A stretch of 64,000 nt of DNA, taken from Heliocidaris tuberculata. Its lineage: Eukaryota > Echinodermata > Echinoidea > Camarodonta > Echinometridae. The position numbers and the translations under genes were made by a program. Positions 52,418 through 63,700 of this stretch are shown here, one piece after another; position 1 is the first letter of the stretch, and every line of letters begins with the position of its first letter. The DNA lies in assembly GCA_025618425.1 (NCBI GenBank), contig CM046838.1, positions 42,591,209-42,655,208 of the forward strand, read 5' to 3'. Below the pieces are notes generated by a model. That model did no database searches, had not been told where the DNA came from, and saw nothing but the letters and a program-made list of their open reading frames with translations.

Positions 52418-55400
52418 TATCGATCTCTCTTCACCTTTCTTTTAATGTCTCTCCTTGTTTGGTATCTTTTCTGTCCTTATATTACTCTGATGTTTCTTTT
52501 TGTGCTTGTTGAAATCTTTAATCATGTTCTGACATAACGTTTCTCATGGTTGTGTGAACAGTACTCTCTCAGAATGAGAGCCTCTGGAGGCTATCAGGTA
52601 ATCACAACCCATTAAGTTTGTTAGTGTGTTTAGACAGTTTGATTGGTATAGTTGCTTTTCCCCTATTCAAACTTGTGCATCCCTCTACAATGTATAAAAT
52701 TATTTGAAATATACTTTTTTAATATTACAGCTCATAAAACATTCACAGAGTGTGATGGAAAACTATCACAAGCTGAAATTGATGTGTGTTTTTTTTTCTT
52801 CTATTTCTTTTTCTGGAGGTGGGGGGGGGGGGGTTGCAACAAAAAGTAATATGGAACATGAAGTTTTGATTTCTGTTTTGCGTTCTACCCTAATACATAT
52901 CAGTTATTTCTTCAATTTTTTTGAGAAATGATTTCATTTTGGTAGATTATAACTTTACACAAGTATATCTCTTCTTATTTTAGTTTCCTTTGCCCAGCCC
53001 ATCCCATCCCATCTCATCAAAATTCTGAGCGTGTAGGATTGAAACAAGTGGCAATTAAAAAAAAAAAAAAGGAAAATAGATATCCTAAACTGTTTCAGTG
53101 TTCACAGAGAGAAAGGAAATTTGTGTACATGTATGCATACTAGTTTCATTAATCACTTAAAGGGCAATCCAACCTTGATAATAAGATGATTTGTGTGAAA
53201 GCAGAAAAATAAGAAAAACAGGATGGTGAAAGTTTGAAAGAAATCAGACAAGGACTAAGAAAGTTATGGATGTTTGAAAAATGAGATCACTACACCTGTG
53301 CGAATCTCAAATTGGCAATTCGGTGAGTCAATTGTGACATTTTTGTGGACAACTCTCCCATTTGTCGTACACAAAAATATCATTAATTTGCGGTTTTCTT
53401 CGAGGCGCTTTTACCCTCGGGGCAGTACTCAAAATATATTGGAGATAGCATATTGTTATAGGTCCTCATGAACGAAAAGATCCTACTGAGTAATGCATTT
53501 TTAAAAAAGTGACATTTTAGTCATTTTGTGTGTTAGAGCGAATGGGGGAGTTCTCCACAGCTACATCACAGTGACATTACCTATTCGGCCAATTTGAAAC
53601 TCCCATATGCATAGTGATTACAACTTTCAAAAAATTCATAAATTTCTTATTGCTTGTCCGATTTTGTTCAAACTTTCACCAATCTACTTCTCTGATTTTT
53701 CCTCTTTCTTTCAAAGCAACTTGCTATAAAGGTTGGATTTCCCTTTGAAATTAATTAGAGAGTAGAGACACATACATTATTTTGACATTATGAATGTCTT
53801 TTCTATGCACCTTTGTTACATGTACATGTATGTGTATTACAGTAGACAGTTAATAGCTTTGAGTGATATTGTAAACATTTGCTCTTAGACCAATAGTAGA
53901 CATGTGTGCTATGAGCATCACAGTATGCACATTTCAGTTTTAAAAACTTTTCGTTTTTGATTTGTTTTGATAAGTTCAGAGTACTGTTGTCTGCTTCAGT
54001 GCACTACATACAATAGAACATAAAGCTAGTTCACTTGCTATGTCAGATCGAGAGCTGTTATTATTTTACAAAGTATATATGCAACTTTAATGTAACTTTA
54101 ACTCAAGCCATTGGAATACTGCACTGCCCACAAGATGTACTATTTACAACAATGAAAAAAATATTATGGAAAAAATAAGAAAATCATTGAAATTTTGTAA
54201 ACAGTCCTTCTGCTTAAAATAATGTTCACATTTGAATTGAAATTGCAAAGGCATATATATATATATATATATATACATACGTCCCACATGCATTGCTATA
54301 CCTAGACCCACTTGCACAACGTTTGACTGGTTCACTTTTCATGACTGCTCCTATTAGTGTTATTTTGTGACCTCCTTTGCAATTAATTTGTCTTGTTATT
54401 AGATTGGTATGAATTACAGCTCGATGTGCAAAGTTAATAACTGCAGTTGTGACAGAAGACTAAAGAGCGATTTGGTACAAGCTAAGAGTTTTTCTCGTGA
54501 TTTTTGCATGAAAGTTTGATCCGGTATCTCTGTTCGCCTATTTGTCTCCTTGTTGTTGATATATCTTATTCGTTCTTTTAGTTAGCATTGTTGAGAGGTT
54601 TGCATTAGTATGCTTATTGTTATATTTTTTTCTTCCTGAGACTAAGCTTAGATCCAAGTGGAATAAATTTACAAGGTTTAATATCCAAAATGATATTTTT
54701 ATAGAGTAATGTACATGTATGTACAAATTCTCACAGAGGTAGAAAAATATATGTACAGCTGTAATGCCATTCTATTGATCTTCTTCTGAGCTATCTATCA
54801 TGCAGTAGATTATAGGTGTATAAAAGTCTCATAATTTACACCTTCAAGTATTTTTTATTACTGGGGAGGGGGGGGGGGGGTGTATTCAGTTTAGAATTCT
54901 GTGAATATAGTAGTAAAGTATATTTGAATAAGAACTACATTTTCAATGTATGTTATTCTAACAATGGTTAACCTATACTGTAGGTACTAAAACATACTAG
55001 ATGTCTGATTAAATCAGATATCTGGAGCAGAATTAGAAGGAAGCCGCCCGTTATGTTTAATATAAAAATAACATCATCATGAGTATTTTTAAGTGAGGTC
55101 TGTGTCTTTATTAATTGATTTCATATATACATAAGTGCAGTGAATCTATTAAGAATAATTTTTATTTCAATTTATATGAATAGATGATCTGGGGAATTCA
55201 TCTGTGAGTTCTTTTTAGGTTTCCTCTAATAGTTAATAAACATTTAGAATGTCAATTTTATTTAATTTACATCTTGTTTTTCCCCCTTTCTCTTGTTTGC
55301 ATGAACCTATTTCTCTTTCATATCCAACTAAATTTGCCTCAAACTCAGGATTATGTTGTAAGTCTTGAAACGATTTGGTTACAAATCATATGTTCAATAT

Positions 55401-58400
55401 CACAATATAATTTGCTATTCTGCTGCAAGTATTTGCCATGGTTGTTTCCGCATATGGTTTCTTGTATTTTTGATGTATGTATCGTGGTTTTATTTCTCCT
55501 TTGGATGAACTCGATGTCTATTATTTATTCCAAATAACTGAATTTAGTATAAACTGCATCTGCAATGCCTCACCCAGTAGTAGTGCACAATGTAATATGC
55601 AATGTATTGTCCCTGATATTGGCTATTTCTTATCTGCTCAGGAAAAAAATAAGGCCCTTGCAGTCTGATGACCCAGATTGCAATTTCTCTCTGTAAATTT
55701 TTGGAACATCACAGCATAGAAATGCTGTAAGTTTTTACTTTTATGATTATGTAATCAGCACTGAAAAAAGGGGGATACAGTGGATTTTCCATATAGATTC
55801 ATTCAGGGTTGGCGATTTAAATGACTATTTAAATCACCTGTCTTTTTTTAAATCACAGATTTAAATAAAAAACACAGAAACAAATAACATTTTTTTTATT
55901 ATGATTTTTTGCCCCCAAACCTTCACTCAGTGAAAATCTGAAGAGTGAATTTTCAAGCAAATCTCTCCCAGTACAGCCAACAAAGTGTGCCATTTATCTG
56001 CTTTCATCATCTAATGTTTATTTATATGAACCATGCAAAATTTTATGTGGAATATGTTCTGCTAAAACGCATTTTTCAAGTTACAATTTGTCATTGCTCG
56101 AAATTGTAAAAAATCAGTAATATTTCAATTGACTTGTCTGGATACGATGTCCTTGCCCTGACCATGAAGCTACGCTTCATGCCCTGACTGATTTGATCCA
56201 GAAACTTCTGAGACTTTGTTTACATCATTTGTTTATCTTTATTGATGTTGGTTTAGAGACCAGTCACCAAGTTTAGACCATGGCCCAGGATTGTTCTTCA
56301 AATAAGAAGCAGCATTTTTCTTTACGCTGACAATTTGTTAAGAAACCCCATTTATTTTGCTCCTCTATTTTTGTCTGACTTTGGAATTGTATGCACATCA
56401 TTTGCCTGCAGGTGCAAATCTGTAGGTTTACATTCTGCTACATCACCCAACTTAAATTTTTAAAGCTTTTTTTTTTTTCTTCTTTATTCATTTTCTTTTT
56501 TGCAATCATTTAATATTTATTATATTTTGCCCCATTTTTTCACATTCAAGTGAACCAGTATTATTCATCAGTCATCTCTTAGACTTTTCCTCAAATGAAT
56601 TTAGATGTCTTGCTTTTGTGAATTAAGAACCCCCTCCTACATATTCTATTAATGATCCTTTTTTTATTGTCAGTGTTGTGATGAAATGGTCTTGTAATTC
56701 TTCATTATCATTTTGCCAGTTCCATTTACTATTGTTTACATATTCCATAGAAGTAAAATGTTACATTCACTATCCCTTTTCCATACTCACTTGTATGTTA
56801 TTGTGTTGTAAACTCATCACATTCCCTCGTGCATGAAATGGTATAATTTTAAATTTAGATAAAATCATAATTCATAGTAGGTGACAGTCATTGTAGCCAA
56901 AATTATCCTTATTTTAGATCGCCAATAATTAAATTTAAAATGAGGGTTCGTAATCATAGAAAGAACAGACCAGGAATTGATCTTGTTACATCAACTACTG
57001 CTTGCACTTTTGGATTTAAAAAAAAAAAGGTTAAAAGTGAATCAATATCTAATAAAATTAAGATTGGTAACTTCCTTCTCAATATTCAACAAACCCCTTC
57101 ATCTACTGTGTTTGATTAGTTTTATAAAAAAAAACATTTAGCATTCAACAAATTATTTCAGGAAAAAAAAATCAAACTTCATGACAAGTCTGTATTTTCC
57201 TCAAATTTTGTTTTTATATTAAAATGCAACTGCAATGCCTGCATGCATATAACAAATCATGACGCACTTATGCCATACATGTATGTTTCACTAAATGATG
57301 AAGTTGATAAGGCAAACATATTTTTAAAGATAGTATTTTGTATGAAATATAAAACTACACACTTTCCCAAATGTGCATGGATTAGTGCACATCGGGCATG
57401 CCTGCTATGGAATGTGTGCATTGTCGAATGTTCAAGAAATAAGAATTTGTGTAATGCATGGTATTTATGCCAGTACATCTGGGCTTCATTAGAAATACAC
57501 GGCCAATTACATTTGATGTTTCGTACATGTATAATGTTTGTAAATTTGTTACTCAAAGTATGATTTACGTGACTGTGTTACAATCACCTGGTGTAAACAG
57601 TGCAACATGTGAATTAATTTAATAATTTTTTCCATGTACATGTAGGGTTATATCCCTGTACCTTGACAAGGACAGGAAAGGTATACAAAGTTACTCCAAA
57701 TGAAATATGGAAAAAAAAGTGTTGAACATGAGAAAGACAACTGATATCCCCCCAAAATAGCATTTGCATTCGCATTATTGAGCTTGCAGCTTTTAAATAG
57801 TTGGAATTTAAGTTCAGTCTAAGATCATGGACAGACATGAAAAATATGTTTTTTTTATTACTGCAAGTAAATCCAAGGAGTTAACTCGTTTGTAAATCTA
57901 CCAATATCTGTACGTTATTTGTTTTTCAAAATTCCAGATGTATTCATTATCTTTTATTTGTTTCTGAAATATGGAAATTTAAGAGGGGAAAGAGATCGAT
58001 AGAAAGAGAGCAGAAGAAAGGGACAAGGGGGAGGGAAAGTGAAAAGGAGAGGAACTCCATCCATACCCCTAATCAGTCACCTTTTAACTTCATATTTCAT
58101 CAACCTTGTAAGACTGGTGCTACCCCCCCCCCCCCTCATCTCCCCATCCATAATGCCAGTGTTCCCTCCTCAATAGCTTGATTCACACCACACGACTGAT
58201 GATAGCCATGTATTTATGTTTGTCTTTTTATATTCCAGTCTGATGAGGTTTACCTGGAGGCTCAGATTCAGAACATCACCCAATCTCCCATGTGCATGGA
58301 GAAGGTATCCCTAGAGCCTGCAGCTGATTATTTAGTAGAAGAACTCAACTCAACACCGACAGAGACTACTTCAAAGTAAGTAAACCTAATGTACATATCT

Positions 58401-61400
58401 GTACATATCACACGTAAAACTGCCTCAAAATTAACTACCACGGCAGAATAAAAAAAGATTATATACATGTACATGTACATGCATTCTTCTGGCAGAAAAT
58501 TGTTCACGCTTGGTTCAAATTGAAAGAAATATGGCTTTTCCGAATCCCATGGGGGTGATCTGAGAGGATCAAGGCAATTTTGCAGGTTGAAAGTATGCTT
58601 TGACATATTTATTTTTCCATATTGAGTGAAATATGACCTTATGACATTCCAGGGAGGTGGTTTGGGAGGACCAAAGCAACTTTCGAGATTGAAAATAGGC
58701 ATTGACGGATTTATTACCCTTGTCGGTACCCTTGTGGGGAGAATCTACACATGGTTTTTATTTTCTGAAATTCCCCACCTTTGGTATCGACACCAAGGGC
58801 GTTATGTACTAGCGAGAAGACAGCATACATGTAAACATGCGCCACACAAAGATAAATGAGTACATTCTTAGGGGCCCTTGTTTATACACAGATATTCAAA
58901 ATATACTTGACTAGCAACTCTGTTACTCTTGCTACGATATTTAAATAGCTATTTTTCACACTAAAACATCAGCTATTTTTGCTATGCATTTCATATGTTT
59001 TTATATATATGTTAGTTTTTGTTTTTGTTTTTGTACTTTTTCCCCTTTTTCAAATTCATACCGTATTTCGTATTTGTATTCGTACAGAATAAGGAAAATT
59101 ATTTTCTATATATATAGCCTCTGACCACAGTTATACAAAGGGGACTTGTCTCACAAGGCCAACACAGGCTTTATCTTAAGTTCTCCTATTTCATTTTTTT
59201 CCCCTTAAAATTCAATACAGGCTACTGATACTCATATTTAATTGTTGTTTTTTATGAATGTAAATATCAAATATATGTTTGTCACGTACAAATGTTTGTA
59301 CATTTTAGAAATGAAATAAATAAATGAACTGAACTGAACTGAACTGAGATACCTTTTTATCATCCATTTGGTCCTTCATGTAAAATACTGTATACGCCAT
59401 ATATTTCGCGGGGGTTTTATTTTCGCGAATTTCACGAATCGTGAGTGGGTCGCGAATTTAACAACACGCCAAAATATTGCCAACATTAGAAGTCGGTTGA
59501 ATTTGTTGTCTCCTGGTCAGAAATTCACCACTTCCCTTTGCAAAAGTATATCATCACCGCTGTTTGTAGATTTGAGAATTTTCCGACCGCGAATTCAACC
59601 ACTCGCGAAATAGTCTGGTTAGTCCTATTCGCGAAAATTTATGGCCGCGAAATTTATGGCTTATACAGTAGTTTTTAATTTGTCACAGCAGTTTACTGCA
59701 TCATCTGGGAATAAGCCTTAACTGAGGTTTGATGCATACTCTTTATAATTGTCTGTCTTCATACTGATGCTAATGTCACTTGAGTGGAATTAAAGTGGCA
59801 TTAACCCTTTTATGACAGGAATTATTTAAAGGCTAAATTGATCACATTTTGTTCTTCATAGTGGCAAAAATTGTATTTTTCTTTTTAATGCTACATGGTT
59901 CTAATAAAATGTAATGTCTTTGAAAGCAACATATGTGGTTAGAACTTTGACGAAAAGTTTTACAAATTGCCAATTTTGATAAAAAACAATGATTTTGAAC
60001 ATCTCAGTGTGTTGCCAATTTAAGAATTTTAACGCTTATTCTCCTTTTTAAAATTCCTGGCATTAAACACAATATAGTCATGCACAAAAAATGGACACAG
60101 TGTGTGCAGAAATTTATGCTCTTTCTACTAATGTATCTGATATATTTTTTAAGGCTCTGAATCAAATGTTATTAAGCCAAACCACAAAATGTGGTCAATT
60201 GTCTTGAAAGGGTTAAACTGGTAGACTTTGAACAGCACCATCTTGTGGTCACTTGTAAATTAAGATAGATTAGTTGCATTTTATTTTCCATTTTAACCCA
60301 TTGCCTACGGGTACCAGGTGCTCCCTGTGTTAAGCCTATGGGAATGAGAGAATTCAATAGTCATTGGGCTAACTAACAACTGTCTTGATAAATAAGCACA
60401 TTTTTTTAAATTTCAAACTACATTGTATTACTTGTGACTTGCAAATTTTAAAAAATTACCTGCATGTACATTCTAAGCTTCCACAAGAGAGAATGGTGCA
60501 TGATGGAAAAGTGAGACGCACAGACATTTTCCAAATTCGTTAAAAGATGACTTAGGAGGTTCAGTTTAATGCAACTTTAATACCCTGATATACTGGACAT
60601 AAGATGTGAGAGGGGTGATGGACATTGGTAATGTTGTGTTCTGAATCAGTAACCCATACGCTCGGATTTTACATCCTCGATTTGCAAAAATATTAAAATT
60701 GTCTAAATATTATTTAAAGAAAATTATTTGAAAAAAATGTTATGAAATTGCTTCAAATCAATTTCACATCCTTCACCAAATTCTCTTTATATTAAATTCA
60801 TTTGATTTCAACTTTTGACTTTTTAAAGATTGATTATACATGTATGTGTTCATTTTTAAACACTTTCATAGTATTTTCTGTTTCAAACCTGCAGGAAGCT
60901 TTATCTTTGTTGGTTCACCTACTGTATGCATGTACCTTGATCCTAACCCCAGACAGTGCCTCTACTCTCTCAAAGCTAAGACTGGCCATAGTTCATTTTG
61001 TATAATTGTAGTTTACTGCAGCTACTCTCATTTCTTCCCTGCAGGAAACTTATCTTTGGGGGCTTCACCTACCTAAACCCAATGGACACAAGACAGTACC
61101 TCTACTGTCTCAAGGCCAAGACTCAGGCCGGAGCTGACCGTCCATCCCTCATCAAGGGAGTGTCCAGCATCGGTAAGCTGGACATCGTGTGGAAAACCAC
61201 TTTGGGTGAAAAGGGACGTCTTCAGACCAGTCAGCTCCAGAGGATGGTAGGTGGACTAGCAGTACATTTACTTAAACCTTTCAGGACAGGAATTATTTAA
61301 GGGCTAAATTGATCACACTTTGTTCTTCAAATTGGCAAAAATAATATTTCTCTTTTATAGCAGCATGGTTCTAATAGGGTGTAATGTCTTTGAAAACAAT

Positions 61401-62729
61401 AAACATTGTTAGGAATTTTGTTGAAAAGTTGAAAAAAATGCAAATTTTGATAAAAAACAATGATTTTGAACCTCTCAATGTGTTGCCCATTTAAGGATAT
61501 TTAAAGCTTATTCTTGTTTTTTAAATTCCTGGCATCAAACGTAATATGGTCCTGCAACAAAAATGGACATACAGTAGTATATTTTTTAGAGCTCTGAATC
61601 AAAAGTTATTGGGCCAAACAACAAATTGTGGTCAATTGTCTCGAAAGGGTAAATCCGCCTGAGATAATGCGGTCTGGAGTCAACGGCAATGAGTTGTAAA
61701 CCAAAGCAAATTGGCCCCAATGGGTTCATTTTGATTTCAAGTCGAATGATCTGTTCTTTCTCTCTGCATTTTAGCCCCAAATCATTGATTTGACAATGAA
61801 TCACATCTCCTCAGTCAATGATACATTTTAATGGAATTGTACACCAAAAGAATCTTGAAAGGGACTTTGTTTTGTAGTACAGGTTCTTGCTCTAAATCTA
61901 GAGTGGCTGTACAAGTGAAAGAAAAACAAAAATGTGTAGTCTAACCCTTTCAGGACAGGAATTATTTAAGGGCTAAATTAATGACATTTTGTTCTTCAAA
62001 TTGGCAACAATAAAATTTTTCTTTTAATGCTATATGGTTCTGATAAGGTGTAATGTCTTTGAAAACAACAGACACGGTTATGAATTTTGTCGAAAAATTT
62101 GGAAAATTGCCAATTTCGATAAAAACCAATGATTTTGAAACTCTCATTGTGTTGCCACTTTAAGGATTTTAAAGCTTATTCTTGTTTTAAAAATTCCTGC
62201 CATCAAACACAATATGGTCATGGAACAAAACTGAACATAGCGTATGCAGAAATTTTTGCTCTTTCTACTCATGCATCTGGTATATTTTATAGAGCTCTGA
62301 ATCAAAAGTTATTAAGCCAAACCACAAAAGTTGGTCAATTGTCTCGAAGGGCTAAAGCACAATGTTTTTCAACGGTCTTCTTCTAGGCCCCGTTGCATAA
62401 AACTTACCATTTACGGTAACTTTGCCATCAATGGTAACTCCCATGGAAACCTTGATTTTGATTGGCTGTTGAGTGATGTTACCATGGTAGTTACCATTGA
62501 TAGCAGAGTTACCATTAATGGTAAGTTTTATGCAACGGGGCCCTGGAGTATCTATTTATGACACCTACCTGGTACATGTGTATGAAACTTTGAGTTGTGT
62601 ACATATAAATCATCATTGCTGTTTACAGGCACCAGGTTATGGAGACCTGAAGCTGAGCATTGCACAGATACCGGACAGTGTACCACTAGAAAAACCATTC
62701 CAACTCACCTGTAGAGTCACAAGCTGCTG
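42578..62729 (+). CDS. TRAPPC13: TRAPPC13, subunit of the TRAPPIII tethering complex (3' incomplete)
   Basis: Ten exons give 332 codons plus two bases, roughly the first four fifths of the human protein (about 417 aa). All junctions are GT-AG with continuous phase. Conserved segments in order: [133 protein letters not shown] and [17 protein letters not shown]13 is a peripheral subunit with Ig-like folds that helps TRAPPIII act as a Rab1 exchange factor in ER-Golgi traffic and autophagy. The remaining exons lie beyond 64000. The gene is divergent to TRIM23. Confidence 0.97.
42621..43841. other. TRAPPC13 intron 1, first part
   Basis: Contains a CpG-rich patch at about 43260-43500 with a minus-strand open frame (43395-43198) that ends at a donor-like GTGAGT. 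See findings. The rest is AT-rich without features. Confidence 0.4.
43842..44060. repeat. (GAA/GAG)n purine tract
   Basis: About 220 bp of almost pure purines on the plus strand in TRAPPC13 intron 1, with triplex potential. Confidence 0.95.
44388..44945. mobile_element. GGTGGAGGCAT interspersed repeat with (CCGT)n
   Basis: Left GAAGGTGGTGCCGGAGGCAT and right TTAGGTGGAGGCATA bound a region with GTCCGTCCGTCCGTCC and duplicated AGCGATAACTCAAGAACCA (about 44480 and 44637). This is a common marine-invertebrate repeat type. The superfamily is not resolved. Confidence 0.65.
45031..45105 (+). CDS. TRAPPC13: TRAPPC13 exon 2
   Basis: [19 protein letters not shown] through LPGN plus one base. Acceptor ACAG after a long pyrimidine tract, donor GTGAGT. 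Confidence 0.96.
45106..46183. other. TRAPPC13 intron 2
   Basis: AT-rich intron with a short TG run near 45790 and the near-palindrome TGTGTAGCGTATTCTACACA near 45750. No other structure. Confidence 0.5.
46184..46289 (+). CDS. TRAPPC13: TRAPPC13 exon 3
   Basis: Variable linker then [11 protein letters not shown]. Acceptor CTAG, donor GTAAGG, phase 1 in and 2 out. Confidence 0.96.
46703..46772 (+). CDS. TRAPPC13: TRAPPC13 exon 4
   Basis: [18 protein letters not shown], acceptor GCAG, donor GTAACT, phase 2 in and 0 out. Confidence 0.96.
46773..47636. other. TRAPPC13 intron 4, left part
   Basis: GA run with G tract at about 46868-46913, a further G run near 47208, otherwise AT-rich. No gene. 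Confidence 0.5.
47957..48164 (+). pseudogene. Fragment resembling invertebrate P2X7 ballast-domain-like proteins
   Basis: Starts [10 protein letters not shown], has a stop (TAA, 47987-47989), continues in frame as an acidic Ser-rich stretch, and after a +1 shift reads [16 protein letters not shown] and ends RLGNNNW at 48164. In the invertebrate proteins I know to carry the cysteine-rich ballast domain, an acidic N-terminus, a YMFEP-like box and R..NN.WC.CG come in this order. The cysteine part is absent here. Identification is from memory of the family pattern, so moderate only. Confidence 0.45.
48505..48834 (-). pseudogene. THAP-domain pseudogene
   Basis: From ATG at 48834 the frame reads [25 protein letters not shown] and KVKLTRAH, then a TGA (48705-48703) where THAP domains have Trp. 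After the TGA it continues [14 protein letters not shown] and a DAIPKI box like the AVPTIF motif. C2CH ligands (MPQRC, GC, VVC, H of EHF) are intact. THAP domains are DNA-binding modules found in transposases such as P and Kolobok. The frame ends at TAA 48507-48505. Confidence 0.85.
49238..49383 (+). CDS. TRAPPC13: TRAPPC13 exon 5
   Basis: [20 protein letters not shown], a Pro-rich variable part, then [16 protein letters not shown]. Acceptor CTAG, donor GTGAGT, phase 0 in and 2 out. Confidence 0.97.
49384..49955. other. TRAPPC13 intron 5
   Basis: AT-rich with a C run near 49470-49495. No repeat boundaries recognised. Confidence 0.5.
49956..50028 (+). CDS. TRAPPC13: TRAPPC13 exon 6
   Basis: [17 protein letters not shown] then RKFYKFQ, acceptor ATAG, donor GTGATT, phase 2 in and 0 out. 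Confidence 0.97.
50304..50976. mobile_element. Foldback element, TGTGACCAGGCACCACAAAA ends
   Basis: Terminal inverted repeats of about 35 bp (ACCACAAAACCACCAAAAAG at left and its complement at right), total about 673 bp, in TRAPPC13 intron 6. No transposase. Confidence 0.82.
51115..51159 (+). CDS. TRAPPC13: TRAPPC13 exon 7
   Basis: [15 protein letters not shown], 15 codons, phase 0/0, acceptor ACAG, donor GTAAGT. Confidence 0.97.
51640..52235. repeat. Inverted minisatellite of GGAATTACGAACC units
   Basis: The left third carries TTCGTAATTCCGAAAATGA units; the right two thirds carry the complement, CATTTTCGGAATTACGAACC, about a dozen times with period near 26 bp. The switch is at about 51815-51830, so the halves can pair. 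The 209-codon frame over it is an artefact. Confidence 0.92.
52382..52413. repeat. (CT)n microsatellite
   Basis: A short run of CT after a C run in TRAPPC13 intron 7. Confidence 0.9.
52562..52597 (+). CDS. TRAPPC13: Possible TRAPPC13 cassette microexon
   Basis: 36 nt ([12 protein letters not shown]) between ACAG and GTAATC, with no stop and phase 0 on both sides like its neighbours. It would insert 12 residues after FYNAE. The upstream pyrimidine tract is weak, and there is no sequence conservation to lean on. Confidence 0.35.
53161..53744. mobile_element. Kolobok-like MITE B, copy 2
   Basis: Nearly identical over its whole length to 17940-18524, flanked by TTAA (53157-53160) and a mutated TTGA (53745-53748). 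The close match between copies implies recent spread. Confidence 0.9.
53745..58238. other. TRAPPC13 intron 7, right part
   Basis: AT-rich sequence with a TA run (about 54252-54274), a G run (about 54867-54880), a C run near 58124 and ATTTAAAT palindromes near 55815. No supported gene or clear element ends in this stretch of more than 4 kb. Confidence 0.5.
58239..58375 (+). CDS. TRAPPC13: TRAPPC13 exon 8
   Basis: [27 protein letters not shown] and a variable tail rich in Thr/Glu. Acceptor CCAG, donor GTAAGT, phase 0 in and 2 out. Confidence 0.97.
58376..59299. other. TRAPPC13 intron 8, left part
   Basis: A segment of about 120 bp is roughly duplicated (AGGATCAAGGCAATTTTGCA near 58566 and GGACCAAAGCAACTTTCGAG near 58667). 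Otherwise no structure. Confidence 0.45.
59300..59346 (+). mobile_element. LINE-like 3' tail, (TGAAC)n
   Basis: GAAATAAATAAATGAACTGA followed by further TGAAC repeats, a short tandem tail after an AATAAA-rich end. The body is not identifiable. Confidence 0.45.
59388..59672. repeat. TTCGCG-rich interspersed repeat, copy 2
   Basis: From CTGTATACGCCATATATTTC to TGGCTTATACAG, inverted at the ends, with GGTTTTATTTTCGCGAATTT shared (as complement) with 31532-31803. Confidence 0.8.
59805..60212. mobile_element. piggyBac-like MITE, copy 3
   Basis: TTAA at 59801-59804 and 60213-60216, in opposite orientation to copies 1 and 2, ends CCCTTTTATGACAGGAATTA and GTCAATTGTCTTGAAAGGG. Confidence 0.88.
60895..60987 (+). 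pseudogene. Degenerate copy of the 5' part of TRAPPC13 exon 9
   Basis: Follows a GCAG acceptor and reads [20 protein letters not shown] then LYSLKAKTG, against [20 protein letters not shown] of exon 9. It has a +1 shift directly after the acceptor, an insertion, and a stop in the spliced frame, so it cannot replace exon 9. Confidence 0.88.
61045..61246 (+). CDS. TRAPPC13: TRAPPC13 exon 9
   Basis: [37 protein letters not shown] and [14 protein letters not shown], acceptor GCAG, donor GTAGGT, phase 2 in and 0 out. Confidence 0.97.
61276..61649. mobile_element. piggyBac-like MITE, copy 4
   Basis: Starts ACCTTTCAGGACAGG after TTAA (61272-61275) and ends TGTCTCGAAAGGG. The right target site is changed and the copy is about 35 bp shorter than the others. 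It begins 30 bp downstream of exon 9. Confidence 0.82.
61945..62351. mobile_element. piggyBac-like MITE, copy 5
   Basis: Same length as copies 1-3 but flanked on both sides by CTAA (61941-61944 and 62352-62355) instead of TTAA. Confidence 0.85.
62385..62544. mobile_element. 160-bp foldback, AGGCCCCGTTGCATAAAACT ends
   Basis: Ends are perfect inverted repeats (AGTTTTATGCAACGGGGCC-type). The interior is built of ATGGTAAC and GTTACCAT repeats, so it folds almost completely. Confidence 0.85.
62629..62729 (+). CDS. TRAPPC13: TRAPPC13 exon 10
   Basis: [19 protein letters not shown] and [10 protein letters not shown] plus two bases, acceptor ACAG, donor GTAAGA. The continuation lies outside the window. 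Confidence 0.96.
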
Positions 62730-62912
62730 GTAAGATTTATCATCAAAACAACATATGTTCTGAAAGATGACTTTTAGGGCCTTCTATGTGTAAATACTTC
62801 ATATTAGTTTATTATATCACAGTCAGTATACTTCTATTTCATATTTCATTTGGCTAGAGCAAATGTTTTGAAGGAGAAAAAAAGTTTACAACTGCTGCTA
62901 TTTATCAGCTAC

Positions 62913-63148
62913 AATAGACTGGTTCGGTAATGTATTCAAATTTTATACATATCTTTCAAACAAAGGTTGTTCTTGACAATCTGAAAGCTTGCCCAAGGCT
63001 TGCCAGACATAGCAACAAGTAATGTATGCAAAGTGGATTCCAAGCATTGAGGCTCATTTATGAAAAGCAGGCTAATGGAATAGCTTGTCACTAGGTGCTC
63101 AGAGAAGAAATGTGCATAAATTTGTATACATTACAGAACCGGTCTATT
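62913..63148. mobile_element. AATAGACCGGTTC MITE, copy 3
   Basis: AATAGACTGGTTCGGTAATG at left and GAACCGGTCTATT at right, closely matching 1617-1855. Confidence 0.82.
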
Positions 63149-63239
63149 ATAAAACAACATAAAAAAACACACGACTTGTAGAGCCTTCAACCGTACTTCA
63201 CATCAGTCATTATTTTATTTATTATTCGTATTAGACATC

Positions 63240-63366
63240 TGGGGGCGTTTCATCAAGTGATTTTTACCAACAAATATGCTCTTAGCCAATCAGATGCAAG
63301 GATTTCAGTAGTTTTTAACAGTTAATGCAACTTGTCATTGATGACAAGTTTTATGAAACAAGGCCC
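63240..63366. mobile_element. Foldback related to 29691-29840
   Basis: GGCGTTTCATCAAGTG at left and ACAAGTTTTATGAAACAAGG at right, with GCCAATCAGATGCAAGGATT resembling the complement of 29691-29840. Confidence 0.65.
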
Positions 63367-63700
63367 TGAGCTGTCTCTCGTCTTTGGTGCAAATCTGGCA
63401 AAGAGGGTGATATTTCTTGTATCACCCTCTTTCACGAAAGCCTATGGACTTTACCTGTTATAAAACAGGGCAGTATAGCCTTTTATTTTCCCTGGTCTAA
63501 CATCCGGAAACTTGGAGATCAGCTACAGGCCGAAGCAGTACAGTTGGGCACAGGCAAATGATATAAACGGCTTACACGCGCATTATTGTGCGACGCATTT
63601 ATTGCACATTATTTCGGACTGAATATGTGTCGTCACAACAGCTACATGTATCAGTAGTAGTAGGCTTGCTCTAGATGTATGATGTGGATAATGATAACAA

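Noticed and set aside
51908..52537. 209-codon plus-strand frame
   Set aside because: Its first half is the GGAATTACGAACC minisatellite read in one frame and the rest is pyrimidine-rich intron.
57243..57563. Overlapping plus and minus frames of about 100 codons
   Set aside because: Both lie within TRAPPC13 intron 7, mirror each other and show no domain or splice context.
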